Source: Tillandsia leiboldiana (taxonomy: Eukaryota > Streptophyta > Magnoliopsida > Poales > Bromeliaceae). Taken from it: a stretch of DNA of 64,000 bases. Location: NCBI GenBank assembly GCA_029204045.2, contig JAQNDB010000097.1, positions 79,834 through 143,833 of the forward strand, read 5' to 3'. Below, in pieces: positions 7,574 through 19,328 of the stretch. The notes below the pieces were generated by a model that saw only the letters and a program-made list of their open reading frames with translations, did no database searches and was not told where the DNA came from. The position numbers and the translations under genes were made by a program. Position 1 is the first letter of the stretch. Each line of letters starts with the position of its first letter.

Positions 7574-8352
7574 AGTTACATCCCAATGTGGAGTGTGAAA
7601 ACTACCACCACATGGAGGAAAGAGCTACCACCTCGGTCGTCCGAGTGTTGTGTGCAGCTACCACATGTATACCAAGCATGGTTGTTCAATTTTTGATTAA
7701 GTAAAATGCATGTTGAAATACTTGACTCCGTCAAATTTCAAGGTTGGTATAAGGTGGGATTTTAAAGAAAGATGCTCAAAGAGCCACTCTCTTCAACAGA
7801 TTGTCTAGATAAATTATCTACCATATTTGGGATTTCAAACATCTATTGATCTTTGTATTTCATTTTCTTTACCGAACTGATGATTTGATAAAGGCATTAC
7901 TCATAAGATCAAGTTAGATGTAATTGAAGGTGTTCAACTTTAAGGGATTTAATTTTTGTAAATTCTCGTTTCATTTTTGGATATTATTGATAGATTTGGC
8001 ATAATCTAATTCTTGTTGTATGAAACGATGATTTTTGTTTAAAGTTGATACACGATTGTGCTTACAATCTTTTTCTGGTTTTTCTTGAATTTCTCTGAAA
8101 TCTTTCTGAAGAAAAAGTTGGAGCCGATCCGGATCGGGCAAGATGATACGGATCCCGAACGCAGGCTTCTTCCTGCTGCTGGCCGATCCGGATCGAAATC
8201 TCGATCCGATCCGGATCACGGCTAGGGTTTTATTAAGAACAAGAGGGTTTTGATTTCTTTTACCTTAATCTTTTGTTCTCAAGTCTCTAGAGCCTCTCTC
8301 TCTAGAACTATTGCACCTTGGAGCTTTCCAAACTCAAGTTCTTCGAATACAA
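7574..8352 (+). other. 5' leader of element A, with an internal GATCCGGATC array
   Basis: No ORF. The first 250 bases match the reverse complement of about 63430-63680 in C61. At 8126-8217 there are four more GATCCGGATC-type palindromes, then TAGGGTTTTATTAA and a CT-rich stretch resembling a plant 5' UTR. This repeats the promoter layout of the LTR and may be a second promoter for the ORF. No primer-binding site is recognisable at 7574. Confidence 0.55.
8126..8217 (+). repeat. Internal GATCCGGATC palindrome array (element A)
   Basis: Three full GATCCGGATC copies and one GGATCCCGAACG copy, about 545-635 bases upstream of the ORF start, outside either LTR. Confidence 0.75.
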
Positions 8353-8737
8353 GTAAGTTTTTTTGATCAAAATCTCGGTTTTTCACCGTTTTTCTTTTTT
8401 CTCCTCAAACGTGATGAATTTCTTGGATCGATTTCGTTTGTGGATGGTTTTTGATCAAATTTCTTTTGAAATAAGAACTCTGGGTAGATTAGTTTTGATT
8501 ATATGCTAGGTATTCTCCTGATTAACGGATTTTTAGGCTTCGATTTCTAAAAATTTCGGTTTTAGGGCATATAATAAGGATTTTCGAAAATCATGCAATT
8601 GATCTATTTTTAAAAGTCTTTTTGCAAAACTAATTTGATTCTTAGTCTCTCTACATGATTATGATTGTTTGGGTACAATTTTTTCAAATCTTTGAAAATT
8701 AACAATTTATCATGTGTTCTTGAGTTGGTCTTCACAG
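8353..8737 (+). other. Predicted leader intron of element A ORF
   Basis: A strong 5' splice site (CAA|GTAAGTTT) at 8353 and a T-rich acceptor (TCTTCACAG|GATAC) ending at 8737 frame 385 AT-rich bases just before the ORF. Layout and splice signals suggest a 5' UTR intron; there is no transcript evidence. Confidence 0.5.
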
Positions 8738-8762
8738 GATACATTTTTCACTAGCAATCAAA

Positions 8763-10217
8763 ATGGTGATCACTTGGATTATTTTCCTACTTGCTGCCAT
8801 GGTACATGTCAAGGATACTATCAAGCCCAAGAGGGCTAAGAAGGCTAAGAAAGCGAAGAAAGCTAAAGATGATTCTGATACAGAATCTGAAACGGAATCA
8901 ATTGATTGGGATGAACTGCAAGTTGAAGCAACGACTGTTCCCACTGCTTCAAAGGGAAAAGCACCTGCAGAAACATCGAAGGCTCCGCCTACTGCTGCTG
9001 AGAAAGGCAAAGCTCCAATGGAAGAAACTTCTGGGAAGACAAGAAGAAAAAGTGTTGCTCGCAAAAGAGAGAGTGCTCGAGGAATCTCCATTGAGCAACC
9101 AGTTGATAGCCAAGCACCTCCACAAGACTTTATCAGCTCAGCTAGAATAAAGGATTTTGAAAACAGGGAATGCATTGGAGAAAGGCATGTTGATGTAAAA
9201 GCCTTAAAGGAGCGTTCTCGGCCATTTGGGACTTTGTTTGACCAGATAGGTTTTTCTCCCATTTGCGACTTCCCGGAGACCACTGGGTATTGTCTTCACT
9301 CAGTGAGAATGTTTTATCAGAATGCTTGCTATCTAGTTGATCAGGAGAGCGGACGCCGAGACTTTCAAACTTTGGTCAAGAATGTTAAGATCAAAGTGAC
9401 GCCCCAACTGATTGGAGAGGTATTAGGGATGGACGCCCGAGCCGATGGCACTCATTACCTGAAGAATCAAGTCTTCAACACCTACTCCTGGAGAGTGGTA
9501 GTTGATGGAATCTGTCTTCCAGATACTCGGTCGACAGGAAACTCCTTTTTCTCGAAAGAACTACGACCAGAGTACCGCTTCTTAAACTTAATTGTTTGTT
9601 ATAATGTCATTCCAAACATGAACACAAAGGTTCTTCGGTGGGATAGAATGATATTCCTTTATCTACTTGGAAACCCCACAGCAGCAATGGGAGCTAACTT
9701 AAACATTCCTTACGTCATCTGGACAAAGATGGCGCGATATGTGGAGCATGCTCATCCTTCAGAGAGACTACCTTATCCAATGATCATCATGCGCATTCTT
9801 CGCAAATTTAAAGCTGACACAAATGCGAGTTCCTATATGCACAGTCTAGGAACGATCAATGAAACAACAATTGTAAAGTCTCTCTCGACGAAGCCAGATG
9901 AACCCATAATACCTCCTCGCCGGCAACGAGCACAACAACAACAAGTGACAACCTCTGCACCTGCAGCAACTCCTCCAGTCCAACCAGCACATCCAGCACA
10001 ACAAGCACCTCAATCAACTTCTGATGATGATGCATCTGTTACCTCAATCTATAAAGAACAGCAAAGGCTCTCCAACGAGCAAGAACGTATATCGAATGAA
10101 CTAATTGAGGTAAAGGAAGAAATAAAGAAGGTAAATAAGAATCAATCATCAATGAACAAGCGATTAAAGAAAATATTCCAAATTCTCGGCTATATCAGTT
10201 CAGATGAGTCTGAATAA
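8763..10217 (+). CDS. 484-codon retroelement ORF: N-terminal hydrophobic segment, plant-transposon-type domain, C-terminal coiled coil
   Basis: An intact ORF and the only protein of element A. Residues 2-14 are hydrophobic (VITWIIFLLAAMV), like a signal anchor, unless translation starts at M13. Residues 20-36 are a Lys/Ala-rich basic run, then an acidic and low-complexity stretch to about 130. Residues 140-360 form a globular region (VDVKALKERSRPFG..., VKVTPQLIGEVLGM-like block, YNVIPNMNTKVLRWDRM) of the kind annotated in plants as 'putative plant transposon protein' domain. After a Pro/Gln-rich linker, residues about 425-475 are a charged coiled coil (EQQRLSNEQERISNELIEVK). There are no RT, integrase or zinc-knuckle motifs. 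It could be a gag-like or env-like accessory protein; the function is unknown. Confidence 0.75.
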   Translation: MVITWIIFLLAAMVHVKDTIKPKRAKKAKKAKKAKDDSDTESETESIDWDELQVEATTVPTASKGKAPAETSKAPPTAAEKGKAPMEETSGKTRRKSVARKRESARGISIEQPVDSQAPPQDFISSARIKDFENRECIGERHVDVKALKERSRPFGTLFDQIGFSPICDFPETTGYCLHSVRMFYQNACYLVDQESGRRDFQTLVKNVKIKVTPQLIGEVLGMDARADGTHYLKNQVFNTYSWRVVVDGICLPDTRSTGNSFFSKELRPEYRFLNLIVCYNVIPNMNTKVLRWDRMIFLYLLGNPTAAMGANLNIPYVIWTKMARYVEHAHPSERLPYPMIIMRILRKFKADTNASSYMHSLGTINETTIVKSLSTKPDEPIIPPRRQRAQQQQVTTSAPAATPPVQPAHPAQQAPQSTSDDDASVTSIYKEQQRLSNEQERISNELIEVKEEIKKVNKNQSSMNKRLKKIFQILGYISSDESE

Positions 10218-10919
10218 TCCGTATCCTTCCAATTTCTGTTTATTATGCATATGTTTAATTTTTTTTTGTGCAGGTCTGTTAGTTTTTAGTTCTCAAACTT
10301 GAACTGTTAACCATTCTCTCCATTTCTGTAATTTTGGCTTAGTTTGTGACAAAAAGGGGGATAGAGTTTAGAGAGAACTTGAACAATGATGATGTGAATG
10401 TGTGAACATCAAGGTAAGTATCACTTCAACTTTGACTTTGGTGAAGGGTAAGCATCACAACTTTGGTTTTTATCTTTTGATTTGTTGCATGTTCCTACTA
10501 ACTATTCGACTAACTATTTGGACATGTATTCTTACTAACAAGTTGTTTGATTACTAACAAAGCAAAGTTATGACATTTGGAATTTTATTGCTTAGAAGAT
10601 ATGTCAATGTTTGATTGTGATCTTATTACATATCTGAATTAGTCAATGTCATGGTGAGCATAAACTCTATCTCTGTTAGGATTTGAATGCTAAATATTCT
10701 TGAGGTATCTAACGATCTCTTTTTGTCAAGAATGATTTCTTTGTGCAGAGAGTACAGATGTCTAAGTCTAGAGTCTATTTTAGGAGTTTATATCTCATGT
10801 TTTTAAATTTTTGGATCTCCATTGTAAATTTTTGTTGTATGGTGATAGCAACAAAAATATCTTTTTGAATTTTCTTTAGTGGATCTGTGTTTTGTCACGA
10901 AACCGCCAAAGGGGGAGAT
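10218..10919 (+). other. 3' untranslated interior and PPT of element A
   Basis: AT-rich, no ORF. Two AAAGGGGGA-type purine runs follow GTGACA or GTCACGAAACCGCC; the second (10908-10919, AAAGGGGGAGAT) directly precedes the 3' LTR and is the PPT. The stretch recurs in reverse complement at about 52301-53000 (C50) and, more diverged, at 62449-62960 (C61). Confidence 0.7.
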
Positions 10920-12198
10920 TGTTACGGAATTTGAGTTGGCGTAGTTTCGTGAAAGGTTCAAGTCTTGAAGATTGAAGGTGAAGAAAGTTGGATCATTTAA
11001 CTCAATCTCAAGAAAGAAGAATTCAAAAGGATCAGGTATGTTTAACTAAAGATTCTTGGTGATCCGAATACTTCTTGTAGTGTAGAAACACCTGGAAGAA
11101 TTTTTAATTGCATAAAAATCAAAAACTGGTGTTCGGACATGTTCAGGATCCGGATCAGAGCCAGCAGTCCGGATCCCGAAGGTTGTTGTTTCATACATTA
11201 CTTCAATCCGGATCGCAGCATCTCACGATCCGGATCCCGAACGTTGAGTTTTCTGAATTGTATGAACGATCCGGATCAGGCATTCCGATCCGGATCCCGA
11301 ACGATTGTTTTTCTGGAAACCGTCTTTCTTGCTACTGCAATCCGGATCGCCCAAATCCGATCCGGATCGCCGTCCGTAAAATTCCATAAATGTTAGGTTT
11401 TTGATTCTTATCTCCTTCCAAATGTTTCTAACCTATAAATAGACCCTATGACTCTTTTTCTAGGGTTAATCCAGATAGAGCCGTCATATTCCAATATCAT
11501 TTTATACGGCCTAAGATCCACATATAGAGAAGAAAGGAAATCATTAGAGAATACTCTATGTTTCTTCATCTATATTGATTAGTTTGATTCTAGGTTTTCA
11601 TACTCACGTCTTGAGTTGAATCAAACTAATGAATACTTAGATGGTATTTCCGATCTATCTTTGATCTAAGTATTCGGCGGATCATCACCACCCAAAAACA
11701 ACGATTTACCCCAAAATCGGCGCGTGGATTCGCGTGTCCTTGTGGATTCAAGGTTCAACCGCTCTCGTGGATTCGGAGCGAGGCACGTTCGTGGATTCGA
11801 AGGGTGCTACTGGGTGAAGACCGTGGATTCGGTCGGACGTCGTGGATTCGACATTGGACGCCGTGGATTCGGCGTTGCGCGCAGATCGTGGATTCGAGAA
11901 GCGTCGTGGAGCGAGCGGAGAAGATCCTCTAGGAGCGTATGGAAAAGGTTGAGTCGTAAGTGTGTACGGTAAATCACCTTGTACGTGTTTTAATTCTAGT
12001 GGATTTCGCCGTGTTATCGGTCCCGTGGTTTTTTACTCCGGTGATGGAGTTTTCCACGTAAAAATCTTGCGTGTTATTTTTATTTCCGCATTGGGTTTTT
12101 TATCGCAACGATTTTTGAGTGTTTATACATTTACACCTATTCACCCCCCTCTAGGTGTTTTTTCCCCTATTTAGATCTATATTACATATAACCCAACA
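10920..12198 (+). repeat. 3' LTR of element A (1,279 bp)
   Basis: Runs TGTTACGG...CCCAACA. It has the palindrome array (11147-11368), TATA box (11434-11441), TGGATT hairpin array (11721-11903) and C-rich hairpin. Its first 140 bases (10920-11060) are the part missing from the 5' copy. The following bases (ACTAC) open the resumed element 0 reading frame. Confidence 0.9.
11721..11903 (+). repeat. TGGATT-loop hairpin array (A, 3' LTR)
   Basis: The same eight units as at 7096-7278. One stem base differs in unit 6 (CGACAT instead of CGACGT), which costs one pair. Confidence 0.85.
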
Positions 12199-13917
12199 AC
12201 TACGGGGCACATTGTAACGTGTTTTTCGATCACCAGAGCCTCAAAGACCTGGTTACACAAAAGGAACTGAACTTACGACAAAGGCGATGGCTGGAACTAT
12301 TAAAGGACTACGATTTGTCCATCCATTTCTACCCAGAAAAGCAAACGTGGTGACCGGCGCCTTGAGCCGGAAGGGACTGGGGGAAACGGCATTGAGCAAC
12401 CTTACCCAACAAGATCGTCTAATTGCAGAATTCTCGCAAATGAGACTGGAGGTAGTGCCAGCAGGTGCAGTTGGGAAACATCTATCCTTAGTGATAAAGC
12501 CTACACTGATAGAGAGGGTCGTGGAAGGCCAAACAACGGACACGCAATAACAGCAGGTACGGAACGGATTATCCTCGAAACCAAGTGGGGATTTTTTAAT
12601 CGGCACTTATGTAGTTCCGGGGATGAGTCTGCGTTAAGGAAAGAAATTCTGGCGGAAGCGCATAATGCCCCGACACTGCGCATCCTGGAGGTACAAAAAT
12701 GTGCTGAGACCTGAGGCAGACCTTCTGGTGGCCCAAGTTAAAGAGGGATCTGGCGCAATTCGTGGCACGATGTTTGGTGGGCCAACAGGTGAAAGCAGAG
12801 CATCAGCGATCGGCGGGGAAAACTACAACCATTGCCCATGCCGGAGTGCAAATGGGAATGGATAACCATGGACTTTGTAACCGGTTTTTCGCGATCGCAG
12901 TAAGGACGTGATGCGATATGGGTCATTATGGACTGTCTGACAAAATCGGCCCACTTCCTACCGATTCACACGACGTGGAGCAGGGATCGGCTGGTGCAGA
13001 CCTATATTGACGAGGTGGTGAGACTGTATGGAATACCGTCATCAACAACTTTTGATAGGGACACACGCGTTGTGTCAAACTCCTGGCAAAGTCTGCAGCA
13101 GGCATTGGGGACCGAGCTGCAGTTTAGCACGGCAGTCCACCCGCAGACGGACGGGCAATCGAAACGAGTGATTCAGATTCTCGAAGATATGCTTCGAGCC
13201 GGTGTGCTAGATCGGGGTGAGGGATGGTCACGTACCTATCCCTCGTGGAATTTGCCTATAATAATAGCTATCAAGCTAGTATCCAGATGGCCCCGTACTA
13301 AGCCTTGTACGGACGCAGATGTCGATCGCCTATTTGCTGGGACGACTTGGGGGAGCGGAAGCTGTTGGGGCCAGACCTCGTGGGGGAAACGGAAGCAAAG
13401 GTGCGCCTTAACAGGCAGCGGTTGTTGACCGCCCAGAGCCGGTAGAAAGGTTACGTGGACCAAAGGCGACGGGAATGGGAATGTGAGGTAGGGGGCCATG
13501 TGTTGTTACGTGTGTCACTGTCAAAGGGGACAAGACGGTTCGGCATACGAGGAAAGCTGAGCCTACTTTATGTGGGATCGTTCGAGATCTTGGAGCGCGT
13601 GGGCCCGGTGGCATACCGGTTGGCCTTACCGCCAAATCTTGAACAGGTGCATAATGTGTTTCACGTCTCGACGCTCCGGAAGTACCTCCCCCGACCCGTC
13701 GCACGTCCTCAACGCCCCGGCCGTTGAATTGCGGGAGGATTCGAGTTTCGAGGAAACGTCGATACGGATCTTGGCAAGAGAAGAAAAGGAACTTCGTAAC
13801 CAGACGACCCCCTACGTAAAGGTGCAATGGAGTAACAACGAGGAGTGCAAGGCGACGTGGGAACTTGAGACGAAAATGAGGGAGTGTTATCCTGAGTTAT
13901 CTAGTGAGGGTCGAGGT
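12199..13917 (+). pseudogene. Element 0 pol remnant: RNase H end, integrase, chromo-like tail
   Basis: It resumes inside RNase H (YGAHCNVFFDHQSLK) where element A ends. A frameshift after the KDYDLSIHFY block leads to stops. The integrase core is readable at 12928-13240 (LTKSAHFLPIHTTWS, FDRDTR, HPQTDGQ), but the catalytic glutamate is lysine (GQSKRV instead of GQSERV). The GPFEIL block and chromo-like tail follow in shifted frames at 13570-13917. The stop TAA adjoins the PPT-proximal hairpin. It is a decayed Tekay pol, not functional. Confidence 0.9.
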
Positions 13918-13918
13918 T

Positions 13919-13955
13919 AAGTTTCGGGGACGAAACTTCTTTAAGGGGCGAGTGG
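13919..13955 (+). other. PPT-proximal hairpin and PPT of element 0
   Basis: AAGTTTCG / CGAAACTT is an 8-bp stem closed by GGGA, a GNRA-type tetraloop, and overlaps the stop codon. A purine-rich TTTAAGGGGCGAGTGG stretch then leads to the LTR. Confidence 0.75.
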
Positions 13956-14885
13956 TGTAATATCACAGATTTTTGGCAACGTTCTACCCTCCTGCTAATA
14001 AAGGTTATGTTAAGGGAAAGTAATGTAACGGGTTTACTTAAGTCGATAATTTAGAGGTGCGGGTATTTTTTTGTGATAGAGCTCGGAAAACGGAGAACGG
14101 CGGTGCGATCGGATCCGGATTCCGACTTACGGAACTCCCAGAAAGGGGTAGAAAGGGATCGCAATAGCCAGGGGGTGTATCGAAATCCATGTAAGTGATT
14201 TTGCATGATTTCCGAGGAAAATAAGGGATTATCTTTAAAGAATTATCCCGAAGGATTATCTGTGAGGAATTAATTAATTAATGAAATAATTAATTAGGGT
14301 GCAAAAATATCCGATGTGGATTTTGACGGTACGTACTTACGAAAACGGAGATAAAAGAATTAAATTAATAACAAGATTTATTTATTTCCTGTATACCGAA
14401 AGGAAACCCGAGTAGTAAAAGATCGCCTCCTCAAACCCTTCCCTCTTGTGCATACCGAAGACCAAAAATAAAACCCTAGTTCGGAGAAGAGAAAAGAAAA
14501 GAGAAATTCCTACCGGAGGAGAAAAGAAGGAAAGAAGGAGAAAGCGGAGGGACCCGATCACCCCGATGGACGTGCCGGAGACCGGAGAACGAGACGCCAT
14601 CATCTACGGGGAGCGGATCCGGATCCCCAACGCCGTAAAGGAACGAGATCGATTCTTTAATCCCGATAGATCGAGGTTAGAGATCGTTATTCCTTTTTGT
14701 CGAATTAATCGGGGGTTTTTCGTGTTCTTTTAAGGTCAACTTTTTGGTACATTGATCACGGGTTTTTGATTTTGGGTTTTGATCAATGTTTTGTTCTTGT
14801 TCTTGATCGGATTGATAGGTGGTTTTTAATCGGTCTTTTGATCGGGATTTCGATCGACGCTTTGTTGTTCGTCGATCAATGGTTT
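13956..14885 (+). repeat. 3' LTR of element 0, left part
   Basis: Starts TGTAATATCACAG. Related to the LTRs of D (reverse complement near 41240-42171): shared blocks include CCCTCCTGCTAATAAAG, GGGTATTTTT...CGAAAAACGG and the AGGGACCCGATC region. It is interrupted at 14886 and resumes at 19409. Confidence 0.82.
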
Positions 14886-15780
14886 TGTAGTAATCTAGAA
14901 AATTAAAGACTTTATAATTACCTTTGGAGTTTATAAAATTGGTAATTTTGGCAAAAATGAGAATTTTTAGTGGTATAAAAGTGGCCCAGAAAGATCGATT
15001 TTTGATCGGGGCCTGATCTCGAAAATCCGAGAGCACCATTGCGATCGTTTCGACGAAACATGAAAAGTTCATATTCACTTGTCGACGATCCAACGGTCGG
15101 ATCTTCCGCAACATAGCGAAGAATATAGGGTCCCACAACTTAAGTTGTGAATAGTAACCCTGTATTTTAATTCCCTTTCGATCACTATTGGCCAATTTAC
15201 TATCTGGAACCCTGACATAGGGGTATGAGTAGTCAAACCTAGCTGATTTCGACGTTCTGAGCGCAATGGCACTGACGGATTTCGCGTTTGGCGATCCGGG
15301 TGCATCGAAGTGCGTGCGTCGATTTGCGACCTACAAAACTAGATGGCCCGAGATTTTATACGAGTGCCAAATTGAACAAACAAATAGGCTACTTGACAAG
15401 TCTCGACGAGCCGGACGTCGTGGCGAAGTCTGTTTCGCAAAACGGCGATCGAATTACCTCGAAATGCGCAAAAAGTGCAGTATTTTGCAGAAAAACTCGT
15501 AATTTTCTGCTCCGAAGAATATGCGGCTTACAGATGAGGGACTTGACAGTAAAAGGACTAACTTTTGTTAAGGACTTATGTCCAAATACTGTTAGTTGAA
15601 GGGGTTTTGTGCAAATGTGCAATTAACACATGCACACACGTGTTGGAGTATTTCCGAACCCCTGCCTCTTCCTCTTCGGTAACTGAAGCTCCACCAGACT
15701 CTTCAGCTCGCAACCGCCGCGGCCCTTCAGCTGCCGAAACGGCCGGCCACTCGGGTCGCCGGAATTTAGTTAGAGAAGGT

Positions 15781-15788
15781 TATAAATA
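15781..15788 (+). promoter_or_regulatory. TATA box in the solo LTR
   Basis: TATAAATA followed by a CT-rich leader-like stretch (TCCTCTCTTGAGC). Suits the U3/R border of the LTR. Confidence 0.5.
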
Positions 15789-18700
15789 GTAGTCCTCTCT
15801 TGAGCTGTGACAAACCAAAGCCATAGGTTTAGCTAACCTTCTTCTGAGAGCTTCACTAACAAACAGCAACCAAGCCCTGGTGAGCCCTACCCCAGCCACC
15901 GCCGAGCGCCGCCGCAGCCATTTTCTTTTTCTCCTCTCTCTCCGACTAAGTGTGAAGTTGGACCAGACTTCTTCAAGGTTGGATTGGGAGGTGTCTGAGG
16001 AGTCCCTGGTGCTTGAAGGACCCTGTTGGAAGTTGCCGTGGCCGCGCGTGCAAGTGGGACCGAGATCCGGCTTCCTCCTTCTTCCCCGAGCTCGGCCAAG
16101 GTGAGGGTTTCAAACCAGTGTATGTTAGCCCTCTAGACCACGTGCAGTCGGTTTCCTAGGCCCTAAGCATCATCCCAGCAAATCCCCGAGCCCTCATGCA
16201 CCACGGTTGGCCGGCGGCCACAATGGGTCGCCGGAAACCTAATCTAACTTCGCCTCGGAAAAACTCCGTAAGCGATGGACCAAAATGGCTCAAACTTGGT
16301 AGGAAGGGACTGTATGACCCTTTTATTATTTCTGCAAAGTTTGAGAAGTTTTGGTTGAGTATTTTGGAAGAAAATCGAAACCCTAGTTTCGGGTTTTTAT
16401 ACATGTTGGCCGAACTTCGTGCTCCGGCTCCGGCGAGCTTCTCCGTCGCCGGCCATCTACCCAGAAGTGTTTATGGGACCAAGAGGATCTCAACCATGCT
16501 TTTGCATGGCTCCCATGCAGCCCGAATGAGGGTCGGCCATGGATGACCCGAAATTGGAACCCAACGTCGCCGCCGGCGATCCGGCCACCTCCGGCCGGGA
16601 AGGAAGGGTCGGGAAGCTTTGTATGAACCAGAGGAAGCTTCCATATAAGTTGGAAGACTTCTTATGGCTTCTGTAAAAATCCGCCATTAACGAGCCTGAG
16701 CTCCAAAATGGAGCTTTACTCCCCGCGCCGCCGCCGCACCCCCGTTGCTTGCACGGGTTCAGGTGAGTTCGAGATGTGATTTAGCTTCTATTTGGCCATG
16801 TGGTTGGGTTCCAGATGCCATGCATGATCAGTCACGAATTTCAAAGCATGTTGGTCATCTTCTTCCTCCCTGTTCCGCGGCCAACTGGGCATATAGCCTG
16901 CTCCAACTGCAGGGAAAATGCTCCTGCAACTTAGAGAAACAAATCCTTCCAAGTTATTTTGGCCCAGGTGCTGTGGTTGCAGAGAGTGAGCTCGGGAAAT
17001 GGCATGTGTGTGTATGTGTGAATAATGCACACCATGTGTTTGCTGTAATGTCTCAAAGAAGAAAAAGATGGATTTTGGCTTCAAGTATAATATGAAAAAT
17101 TCTTAAAATAATCCCCTGAGCTTGATGCTCACTTCAGATCAAAGTTGATCTTTGTGGATTGATGTTTGGAGCATTATGTGAGTTGATTAAGAGCAAGGTC
17201 ATGGATCTCTTTGATCCAGCAGATTCTGGGCTGCCAAACAGTGAGCCTGGGTGTTCTGGAGTTCTCAGGAGACTAATGCTTCAATTTATTTCAAGTTTGC
17301 ACAGATAGGTTAAAAGTTATAGTATAAACAAGCTCTAAGTTAATATTATGGCCCGAAGTCTGTTCCGGGCTGTTTGCGAAGCCGCGACAGTGAGCTCCTG
17401 ACTAATTTGGGGTCACTGAACGCGATGCTCGCGTCGGAATTAAGTTTTGATGAGCCGGAGAAACAAAAAAATGCATATAGGCTGTGTTGGAAGAGTATTT
17501 TATGGCCCGAAGTTTTTCTCGGGTCCCGTGCTGCTGTAAATTGGTGAGCACGGTGTTCAGCAAGATAAATGTCACCTGCTGGAAGTGACGGTTCGTTAAA
17601 ATGAATCTTCAGTTGAAAGAACGAGCAAAAACAGTGCTAAAAAGATTATGTTGGTCTAAGTGTGATTGTCAAACACTGAGGTTAAGTAATTAAAAAGGGT
17701 TAAGTTGACTTGAAATAAGTTAGAGTTAAAATCGATCCCTGATCAATATGTTTGATTCAGGTCTGTCCAGTTTGCATCTGGTTCTGAGCGTACAGTCGAT
17801 TCAGTCTTGTCGCCTGCGATTTGACAGGTGGGTTTATCTTCGGTCCGGGCTTTATCATTTCGGCCCTCTGTGTACGGTATTGGTTGGACTCCTGTTTTTG
17901 GTAGCTTAAATATTACTTTGAGCCTGCCTTCCTTTCGATACAGTTTATACTGCTTCATGCCTGAGTTATAACTTTTATCAGTTATCTGTTGCTTTACATA
18001 GTGCTTCCAGTATTCATATCATTATTCTGGACATTGCCATGCCTGATTGGTCATTTGCTAGGTTATATACCTGATTATCAGTACTTCCTGATTATATCTG
18101 ATCCATGATATTTAGTTGCTGCTTATTCTTGCATATGAGTTGAGACTCAGTTGATTCTGATATTGCATCCTTGATTGGATTGTGTTGAGCTTGCTTTCCT
18201 GTTGATCAAATATTACACTGCTGAACACATAATTTTAATCAACTAATGTTTTACTGAACGTCGTAGGGTCGCCTGAGTCTGTTCTTGTTTGATAGGACAA
18301 AGGCATTGCTCTTCGAAGTTTGGGCCTAAAACCTATTTTCAAAATAGTTTTCTCAAAAATATGTGTTTAGTTTTGTATGTTTGGTTGGTCTGTATGATTG
18401 AGTTGAGATTTGCTGTTGATCTTATGTTGAGTTGAGATTTAATTGATTAGTTGCTGATCATTCCTGCATGAAAGTTGAGATTCAGTTGATTGCATCCCAG
18501 TGGGGATTTCCCGGCTTATTGCCGATTACCCGGTCAGTGGACCGTGAGCTTGAGCATTTGCATTTGATCGCCCGCACCGTTGTACTTCACGAACATGGCC
18601 GGGGTCGCTCCCCGTGGAAATGTTCTTTACCGGTAAAGTGGTTAGCAGTGGCAACCCGTGACCCTTTGTGAAGGGAATGTCAATCCGCTGGTGCCAGCTG

Positions 18701-19264
18701 GGCAAATTCGCCTGAGGTTTTGTGGAACCAATATGGTGGCTTGTGATTGGATAATTTGATATATCATCTATTTGATGCATATGTTGCTTTTAGTTTGCTT
18801 TTGTCTTATCTCATAATTCCTGATATTAATTGGTTTGATACATGCCTATACAATTATTCAGCATGTTTGGTTCATTATATTCCTGTCAAGATTATACTAA
18901 TTCCTGTTGGTTATTCATTCGCTTCATAAATGCTTACCTAATGTGATCTTTACTATCCGCTAGTATTGTATACCAGTAGGTACGATCTGCTATTTCTCGG
19001 CTCGTCGTGCCCACTGGGATACACTCCGGTGTGTCTCACACCCTCGGGTGACTGTTTTTCAGGTCAAGCGGGTGTTGGGATGTCGGGACGTATTGGCGAG
19101 GTATCGATATAGAGGTTGACCCTGGACAGCCGAAAAGTTATGTAATAGATGTTTGAGAGAAAGGAATTTGTATTTCAGTTGTATATTTGTAAAGATAGTT
19201 GTAAGGTTTTCTTGTAATATTATTTGTAGTACGTAGTTAGTACTCTGATGTTGTTGCTAAGCTA

Positions 19265-19328
19265 GCCGTGCATATATAGAAAAGGCTCAATTCCAAAGGG
19301 GATTGGGACTCTTCTATATATGTGGCGG
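19265..19328 (+). other. Terminal LTR stem-loop (solo LTR)
   Basis: The longest version in the window: an 11-bp outer stem (CATATATAGAA / TTCTATATATG) continued inward by CTCAATTCC opposite GGGATTGGGA. Confidence 0.8.

Larger units (their letters stand above)
6442..12198 (+). mobile_element. Element A: non-autonomous LTR element with one ORF (SIRE/Angela-like LTR signature)
   Basis: The 5' LTR (lacking about its first 140 bases, where element 1 is inserted) ends at 7573 and the 3' LTR spans 10920-12198. The roughly 3.35-kb interior has one ORF and no gag, RT or integrase. The PPT context (AAAGGGGGAGAT before TGTTACGG) and the CACCTATTCACCCCCCTCTAGG motif near the LTR end are typical of SIRE/Maximus/Angela-type copia elements; without pol the superfamily is inferred. 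No TGG-type PBS follows the 5' LTR. A sits inside the RNase H coding part of element 0, which resumes at 12201. The two LTRs differ at few positions by eye. Confidence 0.82.

Noticed and set aside
12199..13917. Element 0 pol as part of element A
   Set aside because: It begins in mid-RNase H immediately after A's 3' LTR and ends at its own PPT and LTR, so it is the host of A.
15880..16550. Possible host gene exons (several 70-116-codon frames)
   Set aside because: Inside the 14886-19408 solo LTR, short, with no domain or consistent splice structure.
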